From Actinoallomurus vinaceus (GTDB taxonomy: Bacteria > Actinomycetota > Actinomycetes > Streptosporangiales > Streptosporangiaceae), in NCBI RefSeq assembly GCF_039542055.1, contig NZ_BAABHK010000020.1, forward strand, positions 120,240 through 184,239: a stretch of DNA of 64,000 nt, given 5' to 3'. The position numbers and the translations under genes were made by a program. The notes below the pieces were generated by a model. It ran no database searches and was not told the DNA's origin. It worked only from the letters and a program-made list of their open reading frames with translations. This document shows, piece after piece, positions 1-8,497 of this stretch (positions are counted from its first letter, which is position 1; the number at the start of each line of letters is the position of its first letter).

Positions 1-2344
1 CGATCGCCCGCAGCCCGCGCAGGCAGCCCTCGACGTCGCCGCCGAACAGGGCGGTGAGCGGCCGGCCGAGCGCCAGCACCGGATGGGCCGGGCGGTCGGG
101 GACGTAGGAGGCCGCCTCCGCCAGCGCCACACGCAGGGCCTCCGCCCGCGGTCCGTCGCTGCGGGACATCTCCCGCACGAGCGCGGCCGTGAAGGCGCAG
201 ATGGCGTAGGCCTCCTCGGCGCCCTCCGGCGCACGGCCGTCGGTGATCGCCCAGACCTCCTCCGCCCAGCCGCCGGCCTCCGCCTCGAGGTCCCGCACGA
301 CCCAGAGCCACACCAGCGCACCGACGAGACGGACGGCCGTCGGCACGTCACGGGTATCGACCGCATGGCGTAGCGCCGCGTTGCAGTTGTCGCGCTCGGC
401 GCTCAGGCGCGCGGTCCAGTGCAGCTGATCGCGACGCCGCAGCTCCGGCTCCGCCCGCTCGGCGAGATCCAGGAAGTACGCGGCGTGCGCGTCCTTCAAC
501 GATTTCTCCTCGCCCGCCTCGGCGAGGCGTTCGGCCGCGTACGCCCGTACGGTCTCCAACAGGCGGTACCGGACCTCGGTGTCGCCCTCCGCGACCACGA
601 GCGACTTGTCGACCAGGGAGGCGATCAGGTCGATGACGTCGTCGCCGAGGACCTGGTCGGCCGCCTCCGGCGTGACGCCCCCGGTGAACACCGAGAGCCG
701 CCGCAGCACCCGGCGTTCGGCGTCGCCCAGCAGTTCCCAGCTCCAGTCCACGATCGCGCGCAGCGTCCGGTGCTGTGGCAGCGCCGTACGGCTGCCGACG
801 GTCAGCAACCGGAACCGGTCGTCGAGCCGGGCCGCCACCTGCGCGGGTGTCAGCGCCCGAAGCCGGGCGGCGGCCAGCTCGATCGCGAGCGGGATGCCGT
901 CGAGGGCCCGGCACACCTGGACGACGGGCCCGACGGTCTCCGCGTCGACCGTGAAGCCGGGCCGGACGGCCGCCGCCCGTTCGGCGAACAGCCGGATCGC
1001 GTCATGCGTCAGGGCCGTCTCGACGCCGGCGTCCGCCGGAGGCAACGGCAGGGAGGGCACCGGACACAGGGACTCGCCGGTGATGCCCAGGGGTTCGCGG
1101 CTGGTGATCAGGATCCGCACGCCCGGCGCCGCGGCCAGCACCCGATCCGCCAGCCGCGCGGTCGCCTCGACCAGGTGCTCGCAGTTGTCCAGCACGAGGA
1201 GCAGCCGCTTGTCCGCGAGGACGTCGACGAGCCGGTCCAGCGGCCAGACGATCTCCTTCGCGTCGATCAGCCGGACCGGCTCCGCGATGCCCATCGCCAC
1301 CACTACGGCCTGCGGCACGTCGGCCGCGTCCCGTACCGGAGCGAGGGGGACGAACCAGACACCGTCCGGCGCGGCCGAGATCGCCCTGGTCGCGGCCTCG
1401 ATCGCCAGGCGGGTCTTGCCCGCTCCGCCGGGTCCGGTCAGCGTGACGAGCCGGGACCCGGCGAGCAGCTCACCGACGCGGTCCAGTTCGCGATCCCGGC
1501 CCACGAAGCTCGTGAGCTGGGCCGGCAGCCTGCCTTTCGGCCGGTCGGGACGCCCGTCCGGTGATGCGTCCCGCGCGGTGCGCTTGACCGGTGCCAGCGG
1601 ACCTCCGTGCACCGGCTCGCCGGTCTCGCCGCGCAGGATCGCCAGGTGGACCGCTGCCAGCTGCGGCGACGGGTCGACGCCCAGCGCGTCGGCCAGCTCC
1701 CGCCGCGTCTGCTCGTACAGGGCCAGCGCGTCGGCACGCCGGCCGGCCGTGCACAGCGCCCGCATGAGCTGACCGCACAGGCGTTCGCGCAGGGGATGCC
1801 GTACGGCGAGCTCTTCGAGCTCGGGGACCAGCCCGGCCCCGTCGCCGAGGGCGAGTTCCGCGTCGACGCGATCCTCGAGGGCGGAGACCCGCAGTTCCTC
1901 CAGGCGCGTGATCGGACCAGCGGCGAAGGCCATGTCCGCGACGTCGGCGAGCGCCGGGCCGCGCCACAGGCCGAGGGCCTCGCGCAGCAGTTCCGCCCGG
2001 CGTGCCGGATCGCCCTCGGCGCGGGCCGCCGTGACGAGACGCTCGAAGGCGACGGTGTCGACACCCGCGGGATCGGCCGTCAGCCGGTAGCCGCCCGGCG
2101 TCGAGACGACGGCGTCCCGGCCACCGACGCCGCGCAGCCGGGAGACCAGGGCCTGGAGCGCGTTGACCGCCCCGGCCGGCGCCGTGCCCTCCCACAGGTC
2201 CTCGATCAGCCGCTCGACCGGGACCGTACGGCCCGTCTCGAGCGCCAACCGGACCAGCAGCGCGCGCAGCCGAGAGCCACCGATCTCGAGGGGTCGGCCG
2301 GTGCCGTCTCGCACGTCCAGCGGCCCGAGCATGGCGATGCGCAC
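1..2344 (-). CDS. AfsR/SARP-type regulator with BTAD and NB-ARC-like ATPase, 3' truncated by window
   Basis: A cytoplasmic transcription regulator whose C-terminus lies beyond the left edge. Translation from GTG at 2344 begins MRIAMLGPLDV, the usual opening of the OmpR-type winged helix in SARPs. A BTAD domain follows (about residues 97-240, ending LGVDPSPQLAAVHLAILRG). After it come an STAND/NB-ARC-like ATPase with Walker A GPGGAGKT (304-311) and a Walker B-like LLLVLDNCEHL, then helical repeats. The architecture matches AfsR-like activators of secondary metabolism. The GTG is preferred to an internal ATG at 2332 because the family motif begins there. It is divergent from the TauE/SafE gene. 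The target genes are not evident. Confidence 0.9.
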   Translation of the reverse strand, partial: MRIAMLGPLDVRDGTGRPLEIGGSRLRALLVRLALETGRTVPVERLIEDLWEGTAPAGAVNALQALVSRLRGVGGRDAVVSTPGGYRLTADPAGVDTVAFERLVTAARAEGDPARRAELLREALGLWRGPALADVADMAFAAGPITRLEELRVSALEDRVDAELALGDGAGLVPELEELAVRHPLRERLCGQLMRALCTAGRRADALALYEQTRRELADALGVDPSPQLAAVHLAILRGETGEPVHGGPLAPVKRTARDASPDGRPDRPKGRLPAQLTSFVGRDRELDRVGELLAGSRLVTLTGPGGAGKTRLAIEAATRAISAAPDGVWFVPLAPVRDAADVPQAVVVAMGIAEPVRLIDAKEIVWPLDRLVDVLADKRLLLVLDNCEHLVEATARLADRVLAAAPGVRILITSREPLGITGESLCPVPSLPLPPADAGVETALTHDAIRLFAERAAAVRPGFTVDAETVGPVVQVCRALDGIPLAIELAAARLRALTPAQVAARLDDRFRLLTVGSRTALPQHRTLRAIVDWSWELLGDAERRVLRRLSVFTGGVTPEAADQVLGDDVIDLIASLVDKSLVVAEGDTEVRYRLLETVRAYAAERLAEAGEEKSLKDAHAAYFLDLAERAEPELRRRDQLHWTARLSAERDNCNAALRHAVDTRDVPTAVRLVGALVWLWVVRDLEAEAGGWAEEVWAITDGRAPEGAEEAYAICAFTAALVREMSRSDGPRAEALRVALAEAASYVPDRPAHPVLALGRPLTALFGGDVEGCLRGLRAI

Positions 2345-2481
2345 GTCGCCATTGTCCCCATTCGCGGCACCGTACGGTCGTGCATCCGTTCAGCGGGCCG
2401 GCCCGCACGTGGGACATCGCGAAGGCAGTACCGCCGACGCCCGGGTCATCCGGCGGTCACCCGGTGTGCTTGGGTATTGGG

Positions 2482-3234
2482 GTGATCAGCGCTCACCTGC
2501 CCATCCTGTTCGGCGTCGGCCTCGCCGCCGGGGTGGTCAGCACCGTGGTGAGCCTCGCGTCGATCGTGTCCTATCCGGCCCTGCTGGCACTCGGACTGCC
2601 GGCCCTCAGCGCCAACGTTACGAACACGGTGGCGCTGATGTTCACGGCGGTGGGCGCCACGGCCGGCTCGCAGCGGGAGCTCACCGGGCAGCGTGCCCGG
2701 GTGCTGCGGCTGGGCCTGCTGACCGCGCTCGGTGGCGCCACCGGCGCGGTGCTGTTGCTGGTGACGCCGGCGCGGATGTTCGAGCTGATCGCGCCGTGGC
2801 TGATCGCGGGTGCGTCCCTGATCCTGCTCCTGCAGCCGAAGGTCGGACGGCTCGCGGAACGTTCCAAAGGCGAGCACAGCCGGCTGCTCCGCCTGGGACT
2901 GTTCACGGTCGCCATCTACACCGGCTACTTCGGGGCGGCCGGCGGGATCCTGATGCTGGCCGTGCTCGCCGCGATGATCGACCTGCCGCTGGTCCGCGTC
3001 AACGCGATCAAGAACACCGTCGCCGGGCTGGCCAACGGCGTCGCCGCGCTGGGGTTCGCGCTGTTCGGGCCCGTACGGTGGGACGCCGTCCTCCCGCTGG
3101 CGGCGGGATTCCTCGCGGGCGGCTGGATCGGCCCCTCCCTCGTACGCCGTCTCCCCGGTGAGGCGCTGCGCGTCCTGGTCGCCGTGTGCGGAGTGGCCGT
3201 CGCGATCAAGCTCGGCGTCGACAGCTACGGCTGA
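2482..3234 (+). CDS. TauE/SafE-family sulfite/organosulfonate exporter
   Basis: A polytopic membrane protein of 250 residues with about eight hydrophobic segments. Two related halves carry G-rich turns (GLAAGVVSTVVSLASIVSYP and GYFGAAGGILMLAVLAAMID), characteristic of TauE/SafE anion exporters. I place the start at GTG 2482 because an upstream in-frame ATG at 2380 would add a non-membrane leader rich in Pro and Gly that looks non-coding; TTG 2470 is also possible. It is divergent from the AfsR-like gene. The exported anion is unknown: family members move sulfite, sulfoacetate or other organosulfonates. A sulfotransferase follows about 100 bp downstream, but a functional link is speculation. 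Confidence 0.85.
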   Translation: MISAHLPILFGVGLAAGVVSTVVSLASIVSYPALLALGLPALSANVTNTVALMFTAVGATAGSQRELTGQRARVLRLGLLTALGGATGAVLLLVTPARMFELIAPWLIAGASLILLLQPKVGRLAERSKGEHSRLLRLGLFTVAIYTGYFGAAGGILMLAVLAAMIDLPLVRVNAIKNTVAGLANGVAALGFALFGPVRWDAVLPLAAGFLAGGWIGPSLVRRLPGEALRVLVAVCGVAVAIKLGVDSYG

Positions 3235-3339
3235 CTGACCAGCCGGAATCCCGGTACGGCCAATAAGGTATATTTCCCCGGTTTTTAGGTAGGCATGGAA
3301 TGATTACCTCATCGGTGGACGCCTGACGGGGAGGGCTGG

Positions 3340-4254
3340 ATGGCGCTTCCGAGCTTCCTGGTGATCGGTGCTCCCAAGGCGGGCACGACGGCACTGCACG
3401 CCGCGCTGGCACGCCACCCCGATCTGTTCCTGTCCCGCGTTAAGGAGCCGAAGTTCTTCCTCACCGACGGGCCCCCGCCCACGCGGGGCGGCCCCGGCGA
3501 CGCCCAGACGTACCGCGAGCACGTCTGGCGGCGGGAGGACTACGAGGCGCTGTTCGCGAACGCCCCCGAGGGGACCCTCCGCGGGGAGAGCACGCCGTTC
3601 TACCTCCACGACCGGGACGCGCAGCTCCGCATCCGCGCGCTGATCCCGGACGTCAAGATGATCGCCCTGATCCGGGACCCGGTGGAGCGCGCCCACTCCA
3701 ACTGGACACACCTGTGGTCGGCGGGCCTGGAGCCGATCGACAACGTCGTCGACGCGTGCGCCGCCGAACCCGAGCGGATCGCGGCGGACTGGGCGGCGTT
3801 CTGGCGGTACGTCGACCTGGGAAAGTACGGTGAGCAGCTCCAGCACCTGTACAAGGTGTTCCCGCGCGACCAGGTCCTCGTCCTCCGATACAAACGGATC
3901 CACACGGAGCCCGCGGCGACGCTCGACCGGATCTGCGAATTCCTCGGCGTGCGCACCGGAATGATCGACTCGATCCCCCGCGAGAATGTCACCAACCACG
4001 TCGCCGACTCCCCGAGCACCCGGGCCCTGCGGCAGGCGCTGCGCGCCGGTACCCGGATCGGCCGGCGGATGCCGCTGCCCGTACGCCGCCTGGCCCGCGG
4101 TCCGCTGCTCGCCGCCCTGCACCGCGAGCGGCGCCCCCGGCAGCCCCTGACCTGGGACGACCGGCGGCAGCTGATCCCCTACTTCGCCGACGACATCCGG
4201 CTTCTGGAAGAGATCACGGGCGAGGACTACAGCGACTGGCTCAGGCCGCGATGA
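3340..4254 (+). CDS. PAPS-dependent sulfotransferase family protein
   Basis: A 304-residue soluble sulfotransferase. The N-terminus carries the 5'-phosphosulfate loop (FLVIGAPKAGTTALHAAL, about residues 6-23), followed by KEPKFF and, near residue 105, the 3'-phosphate-binding segment IALIRDPVERAHSNW, all standard for P-loop PAPS sulfotransferases. The C-terminal KxW-like part is shortened but the length is normal. The acceptor is unknown; relatives sulfate carbohydrates, lipids or natural products. Its last 14 bp overlap the tail of the convergent glycosidase-like gene, so the two stop codons interlock. An AT-richer 60-bp stretch before the start may hold its promoter. Confidence 0.9.
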   Translation: MALPSFLVIGAPKAGTTALHAALARHPDLFLSRVKEPKFFLTDGPPPTRGGPGDAQTYREHVWRREDYEALFANAPEGTLRGESTPFYLHDRDAQLRIRALIPDVKMIALIRDPVERAHSNWTHLWSAGLEPIDNVVDACAAEPERIAADWAAFWRYVDLGKYGEQLQHLYKVFPRDQVLVLRYKRIHTEPAATLDRICEFLGVRTGMIDSIPRENVTNHVADSPSTRALRQALRAGTRIGRRMPLPVRRLARGPLLAALHRERRPRQPLTWDDRRQLIPYFADDIRLLEEITGEDYSDWLRPR

Positions 4255-5131
4255 GCTCGGTACGCAGCTCGTGCGAACCGTCCGGACGGGTCGCCTCGTA
4301 GTAGAGCCGCCAACCCGCGTCCTGAAGGGGGACGGCGACCATGTAGCGCAGACCCCCGCCGGCGTACGGCGAGGCGGCCGCCGGGCCGGTGCCCTGCTGC
4401 TCCAGCACGCCGAACCCGTCACCGATGGCGACACCGGTCCGCTCCTCGTAGTTCTCCGCGGCGCTCGCCCGCCCGTCGTAGTAGGCGAGGGTCTCCCCGC
4501 CGTCCGTGACCACGGACGAGATCCGCACGCCCCGCGAGTCCCAGTGGCCGGGGCGGCCCGCCAGCACCGTGCCGTGCCACGTCCACTCCAGGCCGTCGGC
4601 GCTGGTCGCGTAGTCGGTCACCATCTGGTCGGCCTCCTCCGGATCGGCGAGCGGGTGGCAGGACGCCCACAGATGCCACTTGTCGCCCTGGCGGAGGATC
4701 ACCGGGTCCTTGACCCCGATCAGGTCGCTGCCGGGAAGCACCACCTCGGCCGTCGACGGGTCGAACGACCGCGGGTCGGCCGCCTCCAGCACCTCGACCC
4801 GCCAGTGCTTGGTCCCCGGAGTGGCGCAGCTCAGGTACAGGCGCCAGGTGCCGTCCGGGGTCACGACGAGCGCGGGGCGCTCCAGCGACTCGGCCGCCAT
4901 CTGATCACTGTCGATGACGCACAGCGTCTCCAGCCGTTCGCCGTCGACCGCGTGCGCGACCACCACGGCGTACCCGCGGCCCTGCCCGATGGGGCGGCGC
5001 AGGCGGTACGCGAGGTAGATCTCGCCGTCCGCGACGCAGGCGCTGGGCGCCCCCGCCCAGTACCCGCCGCCCTGCTGGGGCGGGGGGACGACGACACGGG
5101 ACCGCTCGTACGACGGCAGGGGAAACGGCAT
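4241..5131 (-). CDS. Five-bladed beta-propeller glycosidase-like protein (GH43/GH32-like fold)
   Basis: A 296-residue protein with blade-like repeats typical of GH43/GH32-type propellers: GAPSACVADGEIYLAYRLR at the N-terminus, then RPALVVTPDGTWRLYLSC, GVKDPVILRQGDKWHLWASC and a C-terminal GWRLYYEATRPDGSHELRTE. The acidic residues in the first blade and in KDPVIL fit the catalytic arrangement, but I cannot assign a substrate. There is no signal peptide, so a cytoplasmic location is likely. I chose ATG 5131 because GAGGAGG lies 5 nt upstream; an in-frame start at 5152 would place that Shine-Dalgarno inside the gene. The AT-rich stretch 5231-5290 lies upstream and probably carries the promoter. 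Confidence 0.7.
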   Translation of the reverse strand: MPFPLPSYERSRVVVPPPQQGGGYWAGAPSACVADGEIYLAYRLRRPIGQGRGYAVVVAHAVDGERLETLCVIDSDQMAAESLERPALVVTPDGTWRLYLSCATPGTKHWRVEVLEAADPRSFDPSTAEVVLPGSDLIGVKDPVILRQGDKWHLWASCHPLADPEEADQMVTDYATSADGLEWTWHGTVLAGRPGHWDSRGVRISSVVTDGGETLAYYDGRASAAENYEERTGVAIGDGFGVLEQQGTGPAAASPYAGGGLRYMVAVPLQDAGWRLYYEATRPDGSHELRTELIAA

Positions 5132-5317
5132 GGAGTCCTCCTCTGAGCGCACCGGCGACGGGGCCGCACCGGCACGGGCGCGATGACCAACCAGGCGACG
5201 CCCCTCGGCGCCGCCCTCGAGCGATGGCCATTACCACAGTAACCGAGTATGGAAAGTAAATAAGACGTTGAGCTGCGGTTATGTGAAAATCTACCCCTCG
5301 ACCGTCGAGCCGGTCGG

Positions 5318-6460
5318 TCAGGCGACAGGGCTGTCGGGTGAGCCGAGGTACACGTACTGGCGGTCGGGGGTGACCGCGAGCCCGAAGAGGCCGGCCGGCG
5401 GACGTCCGGTCTCGTCCCACCACCGGTAGGCGGCCTCGATCTCGGTCCACAGCGCGCGCGGCCCCTGCTGACGCACCCGGTGTGTCCCCGCACCGTCGAT
5501 GACGTCGACGCGGGCCCAGGACGGCCCGGAGAACGCCCAGAACGTGAAGTCGTCGCCGCCGTCATCGGCGTCTTCGAACTTCGTCGTCACATCGGGGACC
5601 CGCAGGCCGACCGCGAACGTGGCGTCGTGGTCGTCGAAGGCGACCGCGTCCGGGTGCAGGGTCGTGGTCGACTCGGCCGCGCCCGCCAGATCCGCCGGAA
5701 CCACAGGGCGTGGCACACGCTGCGCGCGCACCCACATGAACGCCACCGTGTTGTCGACGAACGGACCGTACGCCGCGCCGTGGCCGTCGACCGTCAGGCG
5801 TGCCAGCGCACCGTTGTCGTAGGCATTGCCCCACGGCGTGAGGATCACCCCGCCCGGCCGGGTCTGCGCCACCCACTGATAGGGGACGGCACGCACTGAC
5901 GCGGTGGCGATGACCCGGTCGTACGGCGCGCCCGACGCGTACCCGTCCGCGCCGTCGCCGGTGACCACCAGAGCCGACACGCCGACCCCGGCGAGTGTTT
6001 CACGGGCGCGCTCGGCGAGATCACCGTCAACCTCGATCGTGGTGACGTTCTCTTCACCGACCGCGTAGACGAGAAGGGCCGCGTTCCAGCCGGTACCGGC
6101 GCCGATCTCCAGGACCCGCATCCCGTACTCGACCTCGAGGTGGCCGAGCATCGTCGCCACGATGGACGGCTTTGAGATCGAGCTGGTGATCCGCCGGCCT
6201 GTTCCGGCGTCCTGTGTGGTGCCATCGTCGACCTGCGTGACGATCGCCTCATTGGTGTACACGGTCGTCAGCCAGGCCGCAGGATCCTCATCGCGTCGGC
6301 GCGGGCTCAACACGCCTCCGTCGGCGTCGTCCCAGATGACGCCGGGCACGAACAGGTGCCTGGGGGCGGCCAGGAACGCCGCGCGCCATTGGTCGCGCAG
6401 CGCACCGGCGGCCGTCAACTCGTCGACGAGCCGCCGGTTCAGAGCTTCAGCGTCGGTCAT
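5318..6460 (-). CDS. Protein-L-isoaspartate O-methyltransferase-like enzyme (PCMT family, orphan RiPP-type)
   Basis: A 380-residue SAM-dependent methyltransferase. The PCMT-type N-terminus contains FLAAPRHLFVPG (29-40), then SISKPSIVATML, motif I VLEIGAGTGWNAALL (116-130), the acidic TTIEVDGDLAERA, DRVIATASVRAVPYQW, and a long C-terminal extension of about 150 residues. It is much longer than housekeeping Pcm (about 210 residues) and resembles methyltransferases of ATP-grasp peptide (graspetide) and FxLD lanthipeptide systems. No ATP-grasp or LanM enzyme is nearby. Its ATG overlaps (ATGA) the stop of a 20-codon GTG frame at 6457-6519. The repair enzyme or RiPP question cannot be settled from sequence. 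Confidence 0.75.
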   Translation of the reverse strand: MTDAEALNRRLVDELTAAGALRDQWRAAFLAAPRHLFVPGVIWDDADGGVLSPRRRDEDPAAWLTTVYTNEAIVTQVDDGTTQDAGTGRRITSSISKPSIVATMLGHLEVEYGMRVLEIGAGTGWNAALLVYAVGEENVTTIEVDGDLAERARETLAGVGVSALVVTGDGADGYASGAPYDRVIATASVRAVPYQWVAQTRPGGVILTPWGNAYDNGALARLTVDGHGAAYGPFVDNTVAFMWVRAQRVPRPVVPADLAGAAESTTTLHPDAVAFDDHDATFAVGLRVPDVTTKFEDADDGGDDFTFWAFSGPSWARVDVIDGAGTHRVRQQGPRALWTEIEAAYRWWDETGRPPAGLFGLAVTPDRQYVYLGSPDSPVA

Positions 6461-6519
6461 TTACCGCCGCTGTCCTTGCCCTTGTCGCCCTGGACACGAT
6501 TCCCTCGCCGCGCGGCCAC
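6457..6519 (-). CDS. Possible leader peptide or tiny precursor coupled to the methyltransferase
   Basis: A GTG-started frame of 20 codons whose TGA overlaps the ATG of the PCMT-like gene by four bases. The peptide starts VAARRGN and ends GDKGKDSGGK, so it is basic and Gly/Lys-rich. The frame stays open upstream of the GTG and there is no strong Shine-Dalgarno, so it may be chance. If real, it could be a coupling leader or a truncated RiPP precursor. A competing ATG frame (25 codons) overlaps it. Confidence 0.25.
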   Translation of the reverse strand: MAARRGNRVQGDKGKDSGGK

Positions 6520-6604
6520 CTCATGGAAACCAACATATGACGCGGTGGGACGCGGCGTATGACAGTGCGAGTAATGGGTGACGGGTTGCGCCTTCGGACA
6601 TGAC

Positions 6605-6637
6605 GACGCCCCACCAGGTCGAGCCCGGCGGGGCGTC
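6605..6637 (-). terminator. Hairpin after aldo/keto reductase
   Basis: Inverted repeat GACGCCCC (6605-6612) / GGGGCGTC (6630-6637) with a 17-nt loop, 15 bp past the aldo/keto reductase stop on the minus strand. No T-run follows, so it is a GC-type terminator. Confidence 0.55.
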
Positions 6638-6651
6638 CTGGCAGGTTCGGT

Positions 6652-7527
6652 TCACGCGGTCAGCTCGGCGAGGTCCTCCTCGGTGAGGCGGAGGCCGGCG
6701 GCCGCGACGTTCTCCTCCAGGTGATCGAGCGACCCGGTGCCGGGGATGGCGAGCATGACGGGAGAGGCCGCCAGGAGCCAGGCCAGCGCCACCTGTTCAG
6801 GCGTGGCCTGGTGGCGGGCCCCGACCTTCGCGAGCCGATCCCGGTCGAGCGGCCGGTCGCCGCCGCCGAGCGGGAAGTACGGCACGAACGCCACGCCGAG
6901 TTCCGCGCACTGCGCGAGCAGCCCGCCGTCGGCGCCGTGCTGGACGTGGAAGTGGTTCTGCACGGCCGTGACCGGGGCGATCGCACGGGCCTCGGCGAAC
7001 TGCGCGGCGTCCACGTTGCTGACGCCGAGGTGGCGGATCAGGCCCTCCTCGCGCAGCCCGGCCAGGACCTCGAACCGCTCGCCGATCGGCTCTCCGCCAG
7101 GGGGCGTGAGGCCGCCGACCCGGAGGTAGACCAGGTCCAGGCGGTCCAGGCCGAGCCGTCGCAGGTCCTCCTCGACCAGGCCGCGCAGCTGATCGGGGGT
7201 CGCCTCGCCGCTGGGGATCCCGTCCGGTCCCCGGAGCGGCCCGACCTTCGTCGCGATGACCAGGTCGTCGGCGTACGGGGACAGTGCCTCGCGGATCAGC
7301 TCGTGGGCACGCACGTCACCCCGCTCATAGAAGCCGGCCGTGTCGATGTGGTTAACACCCAGCTCCACGGCGCGGCGCAGCACCGCCATCCCGGTCTCAG
7401 GGTCACGGGCCGGACCGGCGAAGGTGCCCGTGGGGAGTCGCATCGCACCGAAGCCGAGCCGGTTGACGCGCAGGTCACCGCCGAGAAGGAAGTCGCCGCC
7501 CGCGGCGGCCGTCAGATTCGTCGTCAT
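6652..7527 (-). CDS. Aldo/keto reductase
   Basis: A 291-residue NAD(P)H-dependent oxidoreductase of the AKR superfamily. It shows the family signature in order: VNRLGFGAMRLPTG at the N-terminus, GVNHIDTAGFYERG with the catalytic Asp and Tyr, VIATKVGPLRGPDG with the catalytic Lys, RLGLDRLDLVYLR, IRHLGVSNVDAAQF, and AIPGTGSLDHLEENVAAAG near the C-terminus. I chose ATG 7527; the longer frame to 7608 adds a basic leader that crosses into the divergent promoter region. It is divergent, across 95 bp, from an HTH regulator that probably controls it. The substrate is unknown. Confidence 0.92.
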   Translation of the reverse strand: MTTNLTAAAGGDFLLGGDLRVNRLGFGAMRLPTGTFAGPARDPETGMAVLRRAVELGVNHIDTAGFYERGDVRAHELIREALSPYADDLVIATKVGPLRGPDGIPSGEATPDQLRGLVEEDLRRLGLDRLDLVYLRVGGLTPPGGEPIGERFEVLAGLREEGLIRHLGVSNVDAAQFAEARAIAPVTAVQNHFHVQHGADGGLLAQCAELGVAFVPYFPLGGGDRPLDRDRLAKVGARHQATPEQVALAWLLAASPVMLAIPGTGSLDHLEENVAAAGLRLTEEDLAELTA

Positions 7528-7622
7528 GTCTCCACCCTGACGCCGCCCTCCGGCCCTGGGCCAACGGCTGGCAGCAACCTGCCATTTGCCGCGCCGAGCC
7601 GGGATCACGGAGACTTGATGGG

Positions 7623-8291
7623 GTGACGAGCGATCAGGTCATCACGGTCCGGGGAGAGCGCGAGCTCAGCGCCCGGACCGCCCATCTGTTCACCGGCGTG
7701 ACGTCGGAGTTCATCTGCGCGGCCACGGACATGGACACTTGGTCGCACCGCGACACCCGCAAGGCGATCACCGCCCGGATGCGTCCGCAGCTCACCGAGG
7801 GCGAAGTGGTGGTGCGCAAGCTGTACACGCCCGCCGCGCTGGCGAACGAGGAGCAGCGGGATCACCTGCTCGCGGTCGCGGGCATGGGCGCGCGGGTGCG
7901 CATCTGCGCCACGGGCCTGCCGCACGAGACGATCATCATCGATCGGCGGGTCATGATCCTCGCGGGCACCGTCATGGCCGGCGACCGGGAGTTCACCGTC
8001 ACCACGTCGCCGACCCTCATCAGCGGTGTGCTGTCCCTGGTCGAGGCCACCTGGGAGGCCGCGACCGAGATCACCGCGTATCTGCACCGCGACGCGCCCC
8101 AGGTGGACGCGGAGGGCAGGCGGATCCTGCAGGCGCTCGGCGACGGGCTCACCGATGAGGTCGCCGCCCGGCGGCTGGGGCTCTCGCTGCGGACGTACCG
8201 GCGGCGCGTGGCCGAGCTGATGCGGCTGCTGGGGTCCGAGTCCCGTTTCCAGGCCGGCGTGCACGCCGGCGAGTTCGGCCTCATCCCCTGA
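7623..8291 (+). CDS. HTH (LuxR/TrmB-like) transcriptional regulator
   Basis: A 222-residue regulator read from GTG 7623. An N-terminal sensor-like part of about 140 residues (containing MDTWSHRDTRKAI and ILAGTVMAGDREF) resembles TrmB-like regulators with a PLD-like sensor. The C-terminal helix-turn-helix (RILQALGDGLTDEVAARRLGLSLRTYRRRVAELM, written here as two pieces: RILQALGDGLTDEVAARRLG then LSLRTYRRRVAELM) is of LuxR/GerE type. It is divergent from the aldo/keto reductase, the most likely target. The ligand is not known. Confidence 0.8.
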   Translation: MTSDQVITVRGERELSARTAHLFTGVTSEFICAATDMDTWSHRDTRKAITARMRPQLTEGEVVVRKLYTPAALANEEQRDHLLAVAGMGARVRICATGLPHETIIIDRRVMILAGTVMAGDREFTVTTSPTLISGVLSLVEATWEAATEITAYLHRDAPQVDAEGRRILQALGDGLTDEVAARRLGLSLRTYRRRVAELMRLLGSESRFQAGVHAGEFGLIP

Positions 8292-8328
8292 CGGAGGCGC
8301 AGGGCCGCGTCGGCGGCATCACCCGGCA

Positions 8329-8479
8329 GGACACCGGCGCCCTTGGCGGCACCATGCCGACACCATCGCGGCATCCCCGGCAGCACGCCGACACCCTCGG
8401 CGACATCACCTGGCAGGACGCCGACGCCCTCGGCGACATCGCCCGGCAGGACGCCGACGCCCTCGGCGGGCGCCGTCCG
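8329..8479. repeat. 33-bp tandem repeat array
   Basis: Two nearly identical 33-bp units at 8381-8413 and 8414-8446, a partial third at 8447-8470, and a diverged unit near 8326-8358. The unit core is ACGCCGAC(A/G)CCCTCGG followed by CGACATC. In one plus-strand frame it would encode an 11-residue QDADALGDIAR-like repeat, but no credible gene contains it. It fills the gap between the HTH regulator and the convergent F420-type oxidoreductase. Confidence 0.75.
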
Positions 8480-8497
8480 TTGTGCGCCGCGTGGGCG

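Noticed and set aside
8381..8479. CRISPR array
   Set aside because: 33-bp units are directly adjacent with no unique spacers.
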